Origin: JBBQSN01 sp038213835
Lineage (GTDB): Bacteria > Actinomycetota > Actinomycetes > Actinomycetales > CAWJMD01
Direction: 5' to 3'
DNA length: 19,361 nucleotides
Assembly: GCA_038213835.1 (NCBI GenBank)
Contig: JBBQSN010000057.1
Span: 1 to 19,361, forward strand
The notes beneath the pieces were generated by a model. It was not told the origin of the DNA. It saw nothing but the letters and a program-made list of their open reading frames with translations, and did no database searches. The position numbers and the translations under genes were made by a program. This document shows, in pieces, positions 1 to 6,688 of the stretch (position 1 is its first letter; each line of letters opens with the position of its first letter).

Positions 1-1
1 C

Positions 2-442
2 CTGGCTGGGCCGGACGTGGCGGACCCGATGGCGGTCGTGGTCATCACGACTTTCGATCTTGACGAGTACATCCTCGGCGCCCTTCGCGCCGGTGCTCGC
101 GGGTTCCTGCTCAAGGACGCTGGACCCGAACTGTTGACCCAGGCCATCCACGCCGCTGCTGGCGGAGACGCGTTGATCGCACCCAGCGTTACGGTTCGAC
201 TGCTCGCAGCCTTCGCCCATGCTCAGACCACACCGCCGAGGCAGCCGATGGAACCGCTCACCGCCCGCGAGGAGGAAGTCCTCGTGCCTGTAGCCCAAGG
301 CCGCACCAACAACGAGATCGCCAGCGAGCTCCACATCACCGCGAGCACCGTCAAAGCCCACCTCGCCAGCCTCATGCGAAAGCTCGGCGCCCGAAACCGC
401 GTCGAGGTCGCCATGTGGGCCCACGAGACCGGCCGCATCTGA
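2..442 (+). CDS. Response regulator, NarL/LuxR family (5' end missing)
   Basis: This is the C-terminal part of a two-component DNA-binding response regulator; the frame is open to the left window edge, so the N-terminal part of the receiver domain, including the phosphoacceptor Asp, is missing. What remains is the end of the receiver domain (VVVITTFDLDEYILGALRAG, then GFLLKDA with the conserved Lys) and a LuxR-type helix-turn-helix (LTAREEEVLVPVAQGRTNNE followed by STVKAHLASLMRKLGARNR). It is the same type of protein as the regulator at 2774-3454 but clearly distinct in sequence. A partner histidine kinase would be expected upstream, outside the window. It lies at the outer side of a degraded segment that reaches tRNA-Phe, but the part seen here shows no frameshift. 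Family assignment is secure; target genes are unknown. Confidence 0.9.
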   Translation: MAGPDVADPMAVVVITTFDLDEYILGALRAGARGFLLKDAGPELLTQAIHAAAGGDALIAPSVTVRLLAAFAHAQTTPPRQPMEPLTAREEEVLVPVAQGRTNNEIASELHITASTVKAHLASLMRKLGARNRVEVAMWAHETGRI

Positions 443-504
443 GACCAACGTCGACCAGGTAGTGGGTCGGCATGGAACGTCGAGACCCATCGTTGCCGAC
501 CGGG

Positions 505-783
505 TCACTGACCGACTCGACCGGCTTGGGTCGGCTGACCGGACAAGCCACTCCGGGCCAGGGCAACGCAGAGAATGAACATGACGAGCGTGAATGGTAT
601 CCAGCCACAGCGTTCCCAGGGGCTGAATGAGGCGAAGGTCATCAACGACCCCAAGCCCCAGGAGACTGACCAGCACCCACGTTCCCACCCGAAAGACACC
701 CTCCGGCAAGGGAACGAGCGCACTCCCTCCCTGGCCAGTACGAGCAGTGTGACAGCGGATGCATACCTGGGCAGTAGTGCGAT
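505..783 (-). pseudogene. Frameshifted small membrane-protein gene
   Basis: Two minus-strand frames together give a hydrophobic protein that neither gives alone. One frame (about 716 down to 650) reads VPLPEGVFRVGTWVLVSLLG; the other, from 648 down to the stop at 505, reads SLMTFASFSPWERCGWIPFT then a membrane segment LVMFILCVALARS. The switch falls on a run of four G (minus strand, 649-652), so losing one G would join them. Upstream, the second frame again looks membrane-like (RYASAVTLLVLAREG, 783-724), implying another compensating indel near 716-745. From memory this resembles small multi-pass membrane proteins of actinobacteria with a 'TWVL...LMNxASxSxWER' pattern; function unknown. It may be a decayed gene or assembly homopolymer errors. 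No other gene was found between 443 and 969. Confidence 0.5.
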
Positions 784-969
784 CTACGCGACTGAGGTTC
801 GATGTCGCGGAAGTGATCGGGAACGGATCACCGGCTCCTTCCGTGGGGGGACAGGACCTTGAGGTGGTGAGGAGAATGCCGAGCGATGGGCAGTGCGGAC
901 TGGAGCCATGGGGGGCTACCCTGACGCCGCGAAGGGGGAGGGGGAGCATCCGCTCGCACCGGTCCGCCG

Positions 970-1434
970 ATGGTGGTCGCCGCGCTCGTGACGACTCTGG
1001 TGGTCGCCGGATGCGACAGCGGCAAAGGCATCGACACGCAGACGCCGACCCGCTCGTCGACCACGTCGGCCGGCCGCCGTCGTCCAGCCCGACGAGACCG
1101 TCTCGCCCGAGGAACAAGCCGTAATGGACGCCTACCGGGGCTCTTACGAGGCCGTCACCAAGGCGGAGGACGACGCGAAGCAGTCCCAGGTCTACCTCGA
1201 GACGGTCGCTATAGGTGCACAGCTCGCGACGACCGACGGCGCGATCAGGGCACGTCTGCTCGACGGAGTCGAGGCCTACGGATCGCCCATCTTGGATCCA
1301 GAGGTCGCAAGCGTCGTTGCGATAACGCGGAGGTGCGTGACTGCCAGGACACCTCTGAGGTCGGCAGCCGAAGGAGCGACACCAGCGAGGCCTTGACCGT
1401 CGGACGGAATCCGTCCTCCGCGAAGACCATCTGA
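970..1434 (+). pseudogene. Frameshifted lipoprotein gene
   Basis: The 5' part encodes a short lipoprotein signal peptide, MVVAALVTTLVVAGCDSG, with lipobox VAGC; a purine-rich tract lies at 933-946. At about 1064-1078 the reading must switch by one base to the frame that gives VVQPDETVSPEEQAVMDAYR and then a helical stretch (GSYEAVTKAEDDAKQSQ) up to about 1315. At about 1316-1325 it must switch back, giving NAEVRDCQDTSEVG and a stop at 1434. The pieces read in order like one secreted lipoprotein of the actinobacterial type with a conserved DCxD(T/M)S motif near the C-terminus. The C-terminus appears clipped, because integrase-like sequence begins a few bases after the stop. One insertion plus one deletion explains the frames. 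Function unknown. Confidence 0.6.
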
Positions 1435-1440
1435 CACGGT

Positions 1441-1931
1441 GAGCGGTCGACCCGGTACGTGCACGCGACGCTGCAGGCCGCGCTCGAGGATGCCGTCCGC
1501 AAGGACCTGGTGCCTCGCAATGTGTCGCTGCTGGTCCGGTTGGACACCCCCGACCGGGCCGAGACCCAGATCCTCACCCTTGACGAGAGCCGGCAGCTGC
1601 TGCGCTCGCCCCAAGGAGACCGGTTGTTCGCGGCGTTGGTCCTGCTGCTGGTCCTCGGGCTGCGTCGTAGCGAGGCGCTCGGGTTGCGGTGGTCCGACGT
1701 GGACCTCGGCGCCGGGGTGCTGCACGTGCGGCCGAGGTGCCGGCGGTCCGGCTGCACGACCTGCGCCACACCTGCGTGTCGATGCTGCTGACCCTCGGGG
1801 TGAACCCTCGGGTCGTGATGGAGATCGTCGGACACTCGGCCCTGAAGATGTCCATGAACGTGTACGCGCACGTTGCTGTCGACGAGCAGCGGTCGGCTCT
1901 GGATCGGTTGGATGGGTCGCTGGACCGGTGA
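1441..1931 (+). pseudogene. Tyrosine recombinase (phage/island integrase) relic
   Basis: A remnant of a tyrosine site-specific recombinase. The first block (frame of 1441) runs from the end of the core-binding domain, RYVHATLQAALEDAVRKDLV, into the catalytic domain with LGLRRSEALGLRWSDVDL, which carries the first catalytic Arg. The frame then changes at about 1729-1740, and the second block begins VPAVRLHDLRHTCVSMLLTL (His-x-x-Arg), followed by EIVGHSALKMSMNVYAHV with the GHS and the nucleophilic Tyr. The two blocks abut directly, so the stretch that normally separates them, including the catalytic Lys region, is gone. The N-terminal arm-binding domain is also missing. It ends 72 bp from the 3' end of tRNA-Phe, as expected for an island integrase beside its attachment site. 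It cannot make an active enzyme. Confidence 0.85.
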
Positions 1932-1936
1932 CGCCG

Positions 1937-1958
1937 CTGTCAACTAATGCTGTCAACC
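1937..1958. repeat. Direct repeat GCTGTCAAC x2 (spacer TAAT)
   Basis: GCTGTCAAC occurs at 1937-1945 and again at 1950-1958, separated by TAAT. It starts five bases after the integrase relic's stop and lies between that relic and tRNA-Phe. Its place suggests a recombinase or excisionase binding site of the former attachment region. That role is inference; only the repeat itself is seen. Confidence 0.5.
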
Positions 1959-2003
1959 TGCGCCCGGGAGGCTCACCAGGGACAAAGTCGCAAGTCAGGA
2001 CGG

Positions 2004-2076
2004 TGGCCAGAGGCGGGGTCGAACCGCCGACCTTCCGATTTTCAGTCGGACGCTCTACCAACTGAGCTATCTGGCC
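2004..2076 (-). tRNA. tRNA-Phe (GAA)
   Basis: A complete cloverleaf of 73 nt on the minus strand: acceptor GGCCAGA pairing with TCTGGCC, discriminator A, D-arm AGCTCAGTTGGTAGAGC, anticodon loop CTGAAAA with anticodon GAA, and T-arm GGTTCGA. CCA is not encoded. Last gene of a three-tRNA unit with tRNA-Asp and tRNA-Glu. The 3' end faces the integrase relic at 1441-1931, making this gene the likely integration target of the lost element. Confidence 0.97.
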
Positions 2077-2102
2077 TTCACGAGCATGCGCTGCTCGCCG
2101 AG

Positions 2103-2176
2103 CGACCCCGACGGGACTCGAACCCGCGACCTCCGCCGTGACAGGGCGGCGCGCTAACCAACTGCGCTACGGGGCC
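2103..2176 (-). tRNA. tRNA-Asp (GTC)
   Basis: A 74-nt cloverleaf on the minus strand: acceptor GGCCCCG with CGGGGTC (one G-U pair), D-arm AGCGCAGTTGGTTAGCGC, anticodon stem CCGCC/GGCGG around loop CTGTCAC with anticodon GTC, T-arm GGGTTCGAGTCCC, discriminator G. CCA is not encoded. Middle gene of the Glu-Asp-Phe cluster, 26 bp from tRNA-Phe and 25 bp from tRNA-Glu. Confidence 0.97.
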
Positions 2177-2201
2177 TTGCGGTGCAAGACCGTTACTGCT
2201 G

Positions 2202-2274
2202 TACCCCCAACCGGATTCGAACCGGCGCTGCCGCCTTGAAAGGGCGGAGTCCTAGGCCGCTAGACGATGGGGGC
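2202..2274 (-). tRNA. tRNA-Glu (TTC)
   Basis: A 73-nt cloverleaf on the minus strand: acceptor GCCCCCA with TGGGGGT (G1-U72 wobble), anticodon stem CCGCC/GGCGG around loop CTTTCAA with anticodon TTC, T-arm CCGGTTCGAATCCGG, discriminator A. CCA is not encoded. First gene of the cluster; a promoter-like pair of hexamers lies 60-90 bp upstream. Confidence 0.96.
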
Positions 2275-2334
2275 CGATCTCGACCGGACCCATCGTCCAC
2301 CTGCCTCCGGACGCGAACCGTCGAGGACGGGTAG

Positions 2335-2364
2335 AGCATAGGGCCAGACCTCGACCAACTCCAA
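2335..2364 (-). promoter_or_regulatory. Promoter of the tRNA-Glu-Asp-Phe operon
   Basis: On the minus strand TTGGAG (2359-2364) and TATGCT (2335-2340) are separated by 18 bp, a good match to a housekeeping sigma factor promoter. Transcription would start near 2328 and reach tRNA-Glu after a leader of about 54 nt. The divergent metallopeptidase gene starts at 2394. Confidence 0.55.
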
Positions 2365-2393
2365 AGCGGTACCCGGGAGGGCAGGATGGGGTC

Positions 2394-2747
2394 GTGGTGG
2401 AGATGACGCGGGAGGCCTTCGAGGAAGCGGTGTCCGACGCCCTGGACCTCGTACCGCCCGAGCTCACCGCGCAGATGCAGAACGTCGTCGTGATCGTCGA
2501 GGACCACGCACCGCCCGAGGACCCGGACCTGCTGGGCCTGTACGAGGGCACGCCGCTCACCGAGCGCGACTCCTGGTGGGCGGCCGGCTCGCTGCCCGAC
2601 CGGATCACCATCTACCGGCACCCCACGCTCGCCGTCTGCGAGTCGGTCCAGGAGGTGGTCGAGGAGGTCGCCGTGACCGTGGTGCACGAGATCGCCCACC
2701 ACTTCGGCATCGACGACGACCGGCTGCACGAGCTGGGCTGGGGCTAG
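2394..2747 (+). CDS. Zincin-like metallopeptidase family protein
   Basis: A small (117 aa) protein with the zinc-binding motif HEIAHHFGIDDDR: His98, Glu99 and His102 fit the HExxH pattern. Length and motif match the widespread short bacterial family of possible metallopeptidases (PF06262, formerly DUF1025); its physiological substrate is not established. No signal peptide or membrane segment is visible, so it is probably cytoplasmic. The N-terminal part MTREAFEEAVSDALDLVPPE is typical. Starts are possible at GTG 2394, GTG 2397 or ATG 2403; GGGAGGG lies at 2375-2381, and 2394 gives the longest product. It converges with the response regulator at 2774, leaving a 26-bp gap. Its 5' flank is shared with the divergent tRNA promoter. 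Confidence 0.88.
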   Translation: MVEMTREAFEEAVSDALDLVPPELTAQMQNVVVIVEDHAPPEDPDLLGLYEGTPLTERDSWWAAGSLPDRITIYRHPTLAVCESVQEVVEEVAVTVVHEIAHHFGIDDDRLHELGWG

Positions 2748-2773
2748 GCGGACGGTCGGCCCGCCAGCTCCCG

Positions 2774-3454
2774 TCAGCCGCCGAGCAGCCCGGCGTCGTG
2801 GGCCAGGATCGCCACCTGGACCCGGTTGGTGGCCTCGAGCTTGAGCAGCAGCCGGGAGACGTGCGCCTTCACGGTCGCCTCCGACAGGAACAACGAGCGA
2901 CCCACCTCGGCGTTGGAGAGCCCGCTCCCGACGGCGACCAGGACCTCGCGCTCGCGATCGGTCAGCACCTCGAGCCGGGCGAGCGCCCGCTGGCGCCGGC
3001 CCTGCGAGCCGTCGGCGGCGTAGTGGCCGATCAGGGTGCGGGTGACGGTGGGCGAGAGCATCGCCTCGCCGGCGGCGACGACCTTGACGGCGGCGACCAG
3101 CTCGCGCGGCGGGGTGTCCTTGAGCAGGAAGCCGCTGGCGCCGGCCTCGAGAGCACGGAACACGTAGTCGTCCAGGTCGAAGGTGGTGAGCACCAGCACC
3201 TTCGGCGGCCGCTCCATCGCGGTGAGGCGTGCGGTGGCCGCGAGACCGTCCATGCGGGGCATCCGGATGTCCATCAGGACGACGTCGGGCCGGTCGGTCA
3301 CGACACGGTCGACGGCCACCGCGCCGTCCGGGGCCTCGCCCACGACCAGGAGGCCGGGGTCGGACGCCAGGATCATCGACAGCCCGGCGCGCACCAGCGG
3401 GTCGTCGTCGACCAGCAGGACCCGCACCGGCGCCGTGTCGGGAGCCCCGGTCAT
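2774..3454 (-). CDS. Two-component response regulator, NarL/LuxR family
   Basis: A complete 226-aa regulator. The receiver domain (about residues 9-125) begins VRVLLVDDDPLVRAGLSMIL, has phosphoacceptor Asp62 in VLMDIRMPRMDG, the conserved Thr in VLVLTTFDLDD and Lys in GFLLKD. The C-terminal LuxR-type helix-turn-helix (about 162-220) reads LTDREREVLVAVGSGLSNAE followed by SEATVKAHVSRLLLKLEATN. Its ATG overlaps the TGA of the histidine kinase (ATGA, four bases), so the two are translationally coupled and form a cognate pair. Phosphorylated by the kinase, it probably controls the divergent ABC exporter, and perhaps its own operon, through the inverted repeat at 4803-4818. That target is inference from position. 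Confidence 0.95.
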   Translation of the reverse strand: MTGAPDTAPVRVLLVDDDPLVRAGLSMILASDPGLLVVGEAPDGAVAVDRVVTDRPDVVLMDIRMPRMDGLAATARLTAMERPPKVLVLTTFDLDDYVFRALEAGASGFLLKDTPPRELVAAVKVVAAGEAMLSPTVTRTLIGHYAADGSQGRRQRALARLEVLTDREREVLVAVGSGLSNAEVGRSLFLSEATVKAHVSRLLLKLEATNRVQVAILAHDAGLLGG

Positions 3455-4734
3455 CGCGCCACCGGCCCGACCCTGCCGGCCACCGGGGCCCACAGCAGCC
3501 AGGCGCGGACCCGGAAGCCCTCGGGCGTCGGGCCGGCCTCGACCTGGCCCCCGGCCAGCCGGACCCGCTCGGCCAGGCCGGCCAGGCCAGTGCCGGTGCC
3601 GGGCAGCAGCGGCTCGACGGTGGTGCCGACCGGACGCGGGTTGGTCACCTCGATGTCGAGCCGCTCGCCGGGTCGGCCGCGCACCAGGACGGTCGCGCTC
3701 ACTCCGTGCGCGTGCTTGTGCACGTTGGTCAGTGCCTCCTGGAGGACGCGGAAAGCGGTGCGTCCCAACAGCTCTGGGACCGGGGCGCCGTCGGGGACGT
3801 CCCAGTCGAGGTGGACGGGCACTCCCGCGGAGCGGGACGACTCGACCAGGGCGCGGACGTCGGCCATCCCGGGCTGGGGCGTGAGGTCCGGCGCGGGGGC
3901 GAGCGCCGTCGGGGGAGCGAGGCCGGGAACGGGGCGCATCCCGGTGGGCGACGGCAGCACGGCCGTCGACGACTCGACGCCCCGCAGCACGCCGAGCACG
4001 CCGCGCAGATCCTCCAGCGCCTGCCGGGCGGTGGTGCGGATCAGCCCGGCCACGCGCTCGACCTCCTGCGGCCCCGCTGTCGGGTTCACCTCGAGGCCGC
4101 CTGCCTGGAGCGTGACCAGGGAGATCTTGTGCGCGAGGACGTCGTGCATCTCCTGGGCGATCCGCGACCGCTCGGCCAGCCGGGCCTGCTGGCTGCGCAT
4201 CAGCTGCTCGCCCTCGGCCCGCTCGGCCCGCTCGCGCAGGCTGTCGAGCAGCGCGCGCCGACTGCCGACATACGCGCCGGCGGCGACGGCGAACCCGTAC
4301 ATCGACGTGGAGAGCCAGAACCCGGTGGTGACCTGGAACCCGAACGCCGTGGCGGACAGGATGCTGCCGGCCCACGCGATCGCCGTGGCGACGACCAGCC
4401 AGCGGTCGCGACGGCGCACGGCCAGCGCGAACAGAGCCAGCCAGGCGGCGGCGTAGGTCCAGGCCAGCAGGCAGCCGATCGCGCAGACGATCGCGAGCGG
4501 CACGGGCCGGCGGCGGCGCCACACCAGCAGCAGGGTCAGGACGCTCCCGGCGACAGCCGCCAGGGCGCCACCCAGCAGTCCGGGGTAGCCGAACGACATG
4601 CCCGAACCGGTGACGACCGTGATGGTGGCGGTGCCCGCGAGCCCGAGACCCAGGTAGGCGGTCGTCGACAACGGCCCCGCGCTGCGGGCCCAGAACCCTC
4701 TGGCCCTCTCGGCGGCCCTGTCGATCGTGTCCAC
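3451..4734 (-). CDS. Sensor histidine kinase, HisKA_3 (NarL-partner) type
   Basis: A membrane-bound kinase of 427 aa with the GTG start at 4734. The N-terminal third has several hydrophobic segments (for example GSVLTLLLVW and AWLALFALAV) and no large extracellular loop. A coiled linker (LRERAERAEGEQLMRSQQAR) leads to the dimerisation/phosphoacceptor helix IAQEMHDVLAHKISLVTLQA with His197. The catalytic ATPase domain follows, with the N-box in RVLQEALTNVHKHAHG and the G-box GTGTGLAGLAERVRLAGG. The frame is open upstream to 5052, but that would overlap the divergent ABC gene; GTG 4734 fits better because a -10-like TACGCT ends six bases before it. It precedes the response regulator in one operon. 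The stimulus is unknown; such systems beside ABC-2 exporters often respond to envelope or membrane stress. Confidence 0.92.
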   Translation of the reverse strand: MDTIDRAAERARGFWARSAGPLSTTAYLGLGLAGTATITVVTGSGMSFGYPGLLGGALAAVAGSVLTLLLVWRRRRPVPLAIVCAIGCLLAWTYAAAWLALFALAVRRRDRWLVVATAIAWAGSILSATAFGFQVTTGFWLSTSMYGFAVAAGAYVGSRRALLDSLRERAERAEGEQLMRSQQARLAERSRIAQEMHDVLAHKISLVTLQAGGLEVNPTAGPQEVERVAGLIRTTARQALEDLRGVLGVLRGVESSTAVLPSPTGMRPVPGLAPPTALAPAPDLTPQPGMADVRALVESSRSAGVPVHLDWDVPDGAPVPELLGRTAFRVLQEALTNVHKHAHGVSATVLVRGRPGERLDIEVTNPRPVGTTVEPLLPGTGTGLAGLAERVRLAGGQVEAGPTPEGFRVRAWLLWAPVAGRVGPVAR

Positions 4735-4746
4735 CGCGACAGCGTA
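4735..4746 (-). promoter_or_regulatory. Possible -10 box of a leaderless kinase transcript
   Basis: Reading on the minus strand, TACGCT (4741-4746) fits the actinobacterial TANNNT -10 pattern and is followed by six bases and then the GTG at 4734, the spacing of leaderless mRNAs. No good -35 hexamer is visible 16-19 bp upstream, so the promoter may need an activator. Confidence 0.4.
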
Positions 4747-4802
4747 GGCAGCACGACCACGCCGCCGCGCGGCCCGGACGTCGGTCCATCCGGCTCCGAG
4801 GT

Positions 4803-4818
4803 ACCGACTTTCGTCGCT
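4803..4818. promoter_or_regulatory. Inverted repeat, candidate operator between kinase and ABC genes
   Basis: ACCGAC (4803-4808), four bases TTTC, then GTCGCT (4813-4818): the inner CGAC/GTCG half-sites are perfect and the arms match at five of six positions. It lies midway between the divergent kinase (GTG 4734) and ATPase (ATG 4877) starts, where the NarL/LuxR-type regulator of this locus would be expected to bind. Role inferred from position and symmetry. Confidence 0.4.
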
Positions 4819-4876
4819 GCGGCTGCAGACGGCAGGCCGAGGCGGCGAGGGGCGGTGGCGGGCCAGGCTCGGACCC

Positions 4877-5782
4877 ATGATCTCGATCCAGCACCTCACC
4901 AAGCGCTTCGGCCGCACCCTCGCGGTCGACGACGTCAGCTTCGAGTGCGCCCCCGGCACCGTCACCGGGTTCCTCGGCCCGAACGGCGCCGGCAAGTCGA
5001 CCACCTTGCGCGTCCTCGCCGGGCTCAGCCGTCCCTCGGACGGGCGGGCCACGATCGGCGGCGTCGCCTACCGCGAGCTGCGCAACCCCGGACGGGTCAT
5101 CGGCTGCATGCTCGACGCCGCGGCCCAGCACCCGGGTCGTACCGGACGCGAGACGCTGCTCCTGGCCGCGATCGCGACCGGTGTCCCCACCTCGCGGGTG
5201 GGGCAGATGCTCGAGCGGGTGGGTCTGCAGGACGCCGGCCGTCGCCGGGTGGGCGAGTACTCGCTCGGCATGCGGCAGCGGCTCGGCATCGCCCAGGCGC
5301 TCGTGGGCGACCCGCACGTGCTGGTGCTGGACGAGCCCGCGAACGGGCTCGACCCCGAGGGCATCCGCTGGATGCGCGGCCTGCTGCGCGACTTCGCCGA
5401 CGGCGGCGGGACGGTGCTGCTCTCCAGCCACCTGCTCGCCGAGGTGCAGGCGACCGTCGACCGGCTCGTGGTCGTCGGCGGAGGCCGGGTGGTGCGCGAG
5501 GGGGCGCTGGACGACCTGCTGCGCGCGTCCGGGGTCGTGGTCCGGGGGCTCGACGCCGACGGCCTCGTCGCCGCGATGACCGCCGCCGGCCTGCGGGTGC
5601 GGCGACGCGCGGACGGCACGGTCGCCATCGACGCCTCCGCGGAGCAGGTGGGCCGCGCCGCGCACACCGCCGGCCAGGTGCTGCTGGAGCTGCGCGAGGA
5701 CGGCACCCGGCTGGAGGAGCTGTTCTTCGAGCTCACGGTGGCGCCGCAGGTGCCGACCTCCCGGCAGGCTGTGGCGGCGTGA
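4877..5782 (+). CDS. ABC transporter ATP-binding protein
   Basis: A 301-aa ATPase of the type that pairs with ABC-2 export permeases. Walker A is GPNGAGKST (residues 34-42, Lys40), the signature is SLGMRQ (129-134), and Walker B is VLVLDEPANGLDP with Asp152 and Glu153, followed by the switch His in LLSSHLLAEV. The C-terminal 80 residues form the variable extension typical of drug or antibiotic exporters. The ATG at 4877 is the first start after the intergenic region and follows a G-rich tract. Its TGA overlaps the GTG of the permease (GTGA), so ATPase and permease are coupled. It is divergent from the two-component genes. Substrate unknown; export of a toxic compound, peptide or lipid would fit. 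Confidence 0.95.
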   Translation: MISIQHLTKRFGRTLAVDDVSFECAPGTVTGFLGPNGAGKSTTLRVLAGLSRPSDGRATIGGVAYRELRNPGRVIGCMLDAAAQHPGRTGRETLLLAAIATGVPTSRVGQMLERVGLQDAGRRRVGEYSLGMRQRLGIAQALVGDPHVLVLDEPANGLDPEGIRWMRGLLRDFADGGGTVLLSSHLLAEVQATVDRLVVVGGGRVVREGALDDLLRASGVVVRGLDADGLVAAMTAAGLRVRRRADGTVAIDASAEQVGRAAHTAGQVLLELREDGTRLEELFFELTVAPQVPTSRQAVAA

Positions 5783-6600
5783 CCGGTGGGACCGAGACGC
5801 TCGAGCACCTTGACGTCGACCCGGCGCTGCGCCCCCTGGCGCGCGCGATGGCGCTGCGCGGACCCTCCTGGTGGACGGTGCTCCGGATCGAGCTGCGCAA
5901 GACGGTGGACACCCGGGCGAGCCGGTGGCTGCTGCTCGCCGTCCTAATCGTGGCCGCCGGCTCGATGGCGTACGAGGTCACGCAGGCCCGCTCGATGGTG
6001 CAGTCGGACCCAGGGTGGGTCACCCTCCCGCGCTACCTGGACACGGTCTTCGACGGCGTCATGCTGTTGCTGCCGGTGGTGGGCGTGCTGGCGATGACGA
6101 CCGAGTGGTCGCAGCGCACGGCCCTGTCGACCTTCACCCTCGTCCCCCGGCGCGGGCGAGTGCTGTCGGCCAAGGTCGCCGCCGCCCTGCTCGTGGTTCT
6201 CGGCACGTCGCTGGTGTGCGCTCTCGTGGGCCTGGGCGGGACGACGCTCGCCGCGCAGGTGGCCGACGTGCCGCTCGCGCTCGAGGGCGGGTCCGACGCG
6301 GTGACGGCCGCGGTCGTGATGACGTCGCTGATGGCACTGATGGGTGTGGGTCTCGGCGCGCTCGCGGGCAGCACCTCGGTCGGTGTCGTCGCGTATTTCG
6401 TCCTGCCGCTGGGGTTCTCGCTCGCGGCGCCGAGGGTGCTGGGCGACGCGAGCGTGTGGCTGGACGGGCTGTGGGCGTTCGAGCGGGTCGCGGAGGGGAC
6501 GACCACCTCGTGGCCCCACGCAGGGACCGCGCTCGCGGTCTGGATCGCGCTGCCGGTGGTGCTGGGCGTCGGCCGGTGCCTGCGTCGTGAGCTGCCGTGA
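5779..6600 (+). CDS. ABC-2 type transporter permease
   Basis: A 273-aa integral membrane protein. After a hydrophilic N-terminus (about 35 residues, ending RGPSWWTVLRIELRKTVDTR, typical of ABC-2 permeases) come about six hydrophobic segments: WLLLAVLIVAAGSMAYEV, VMLLLPVVGVLAMTTEW, AALLVVLGTSLVCALVGLGG, AAVVMTSLMALMGVGLGALA, VGVVAYFVLPLGFSLAAP and TALAVWIALPVVLGVGRCL. The motif TEWSQRTALSTFTLVPRR after the second segment is characteristic. The GTG start at 5779 overlaps the ATPase stop. With the ATPase at 4877-5782 it should form the exporter in the cytoplasmic membrane. No dedicated terminator is evident before the riboswitch promoter at 6653. Confidence 0.92.
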   Translation: MTGGTETLEHLDVDPALRPLARAMALRGPSWWTVLRIELRKTVDTRASRWLLLAVLIVAAGSMAYEVTQARSMVQSDPGWVTLPRYLDTVFDGVMLLLPVVGVLAMTTEWSQRTALSTFTLVPRRGRVLSAKVAAALLVVLGTSLVCALVGLGGTTLAAQVADVPLALEGGSDAVTAAVVMTSLMALMGVGLGALAGSTSVGVVAYFVLPLGFSLAAPRVLGDASVWLDGLWAFERVAEGTTTSWPHAGTALAVWIALPVVLGVGRCLRRELP

Positions 6601-6652
6601 CCCTCGGCGCCGCTGCAGGTGTCCCGGTCGCTGAGACGCTGGTCCTGAGTGC

Positions 6653-6681
6653 TGGACACGCCCACGAGTCGCGGTCACCCT
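6653..6681 (+). promoter_or_regulatory. Promoter of the SAM-IV riboswitch transcript
   Basis: TGGACA (6653-6658) and CACCCT (6676-6681) are separated by exactly 17 bp. A start seven or eight bases downstream would fall at about 6688-6689, where the riboswitch aptamer begins, which supports the assignment. Confidence 0.5.
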
Positions 6682-6688
6682 GGACGCA

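Noticed and set aside
1276..2061. Long minus-strand open frame beginning MVERPTENRKVGGSTPPLAT
   Set aside because: A known artefact of reading tRNA-Phe as protein, continuing antisense to the integrase relic with arginine/proline-rich nonsense.
1947..2141. Plus-strand open frame running antisense through two tRNA genes
   Set aside because: Phrases such as AGSNRRPSDFQSDALPTEL and RDSNPRPPP are the well-known false translations of tRNA genes; the tRNAs explain this DNA.
2748..2773. Bidirectional terminator between the metallopeptidase and response regulator genes
   Set aside because: Only a five-bp GGCGG/CCGCC pairing is seen in the 26-bp gap, too weak to call.
2774..5665. A 963-codon minus-strand frame
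   Set aside because: Only its last 226 codons are the response regulator. The rest is antisense to the ABC gene and a shifted frame of the kinase, with composition typical of GC-rich shadow frames.
3229..6600. A 1123-codon plus-strand frame
   Set aside because: Only the last 273 codons are the ABC permease; the remainder is antisense to the two-component genes and out of frame with the ATPase.
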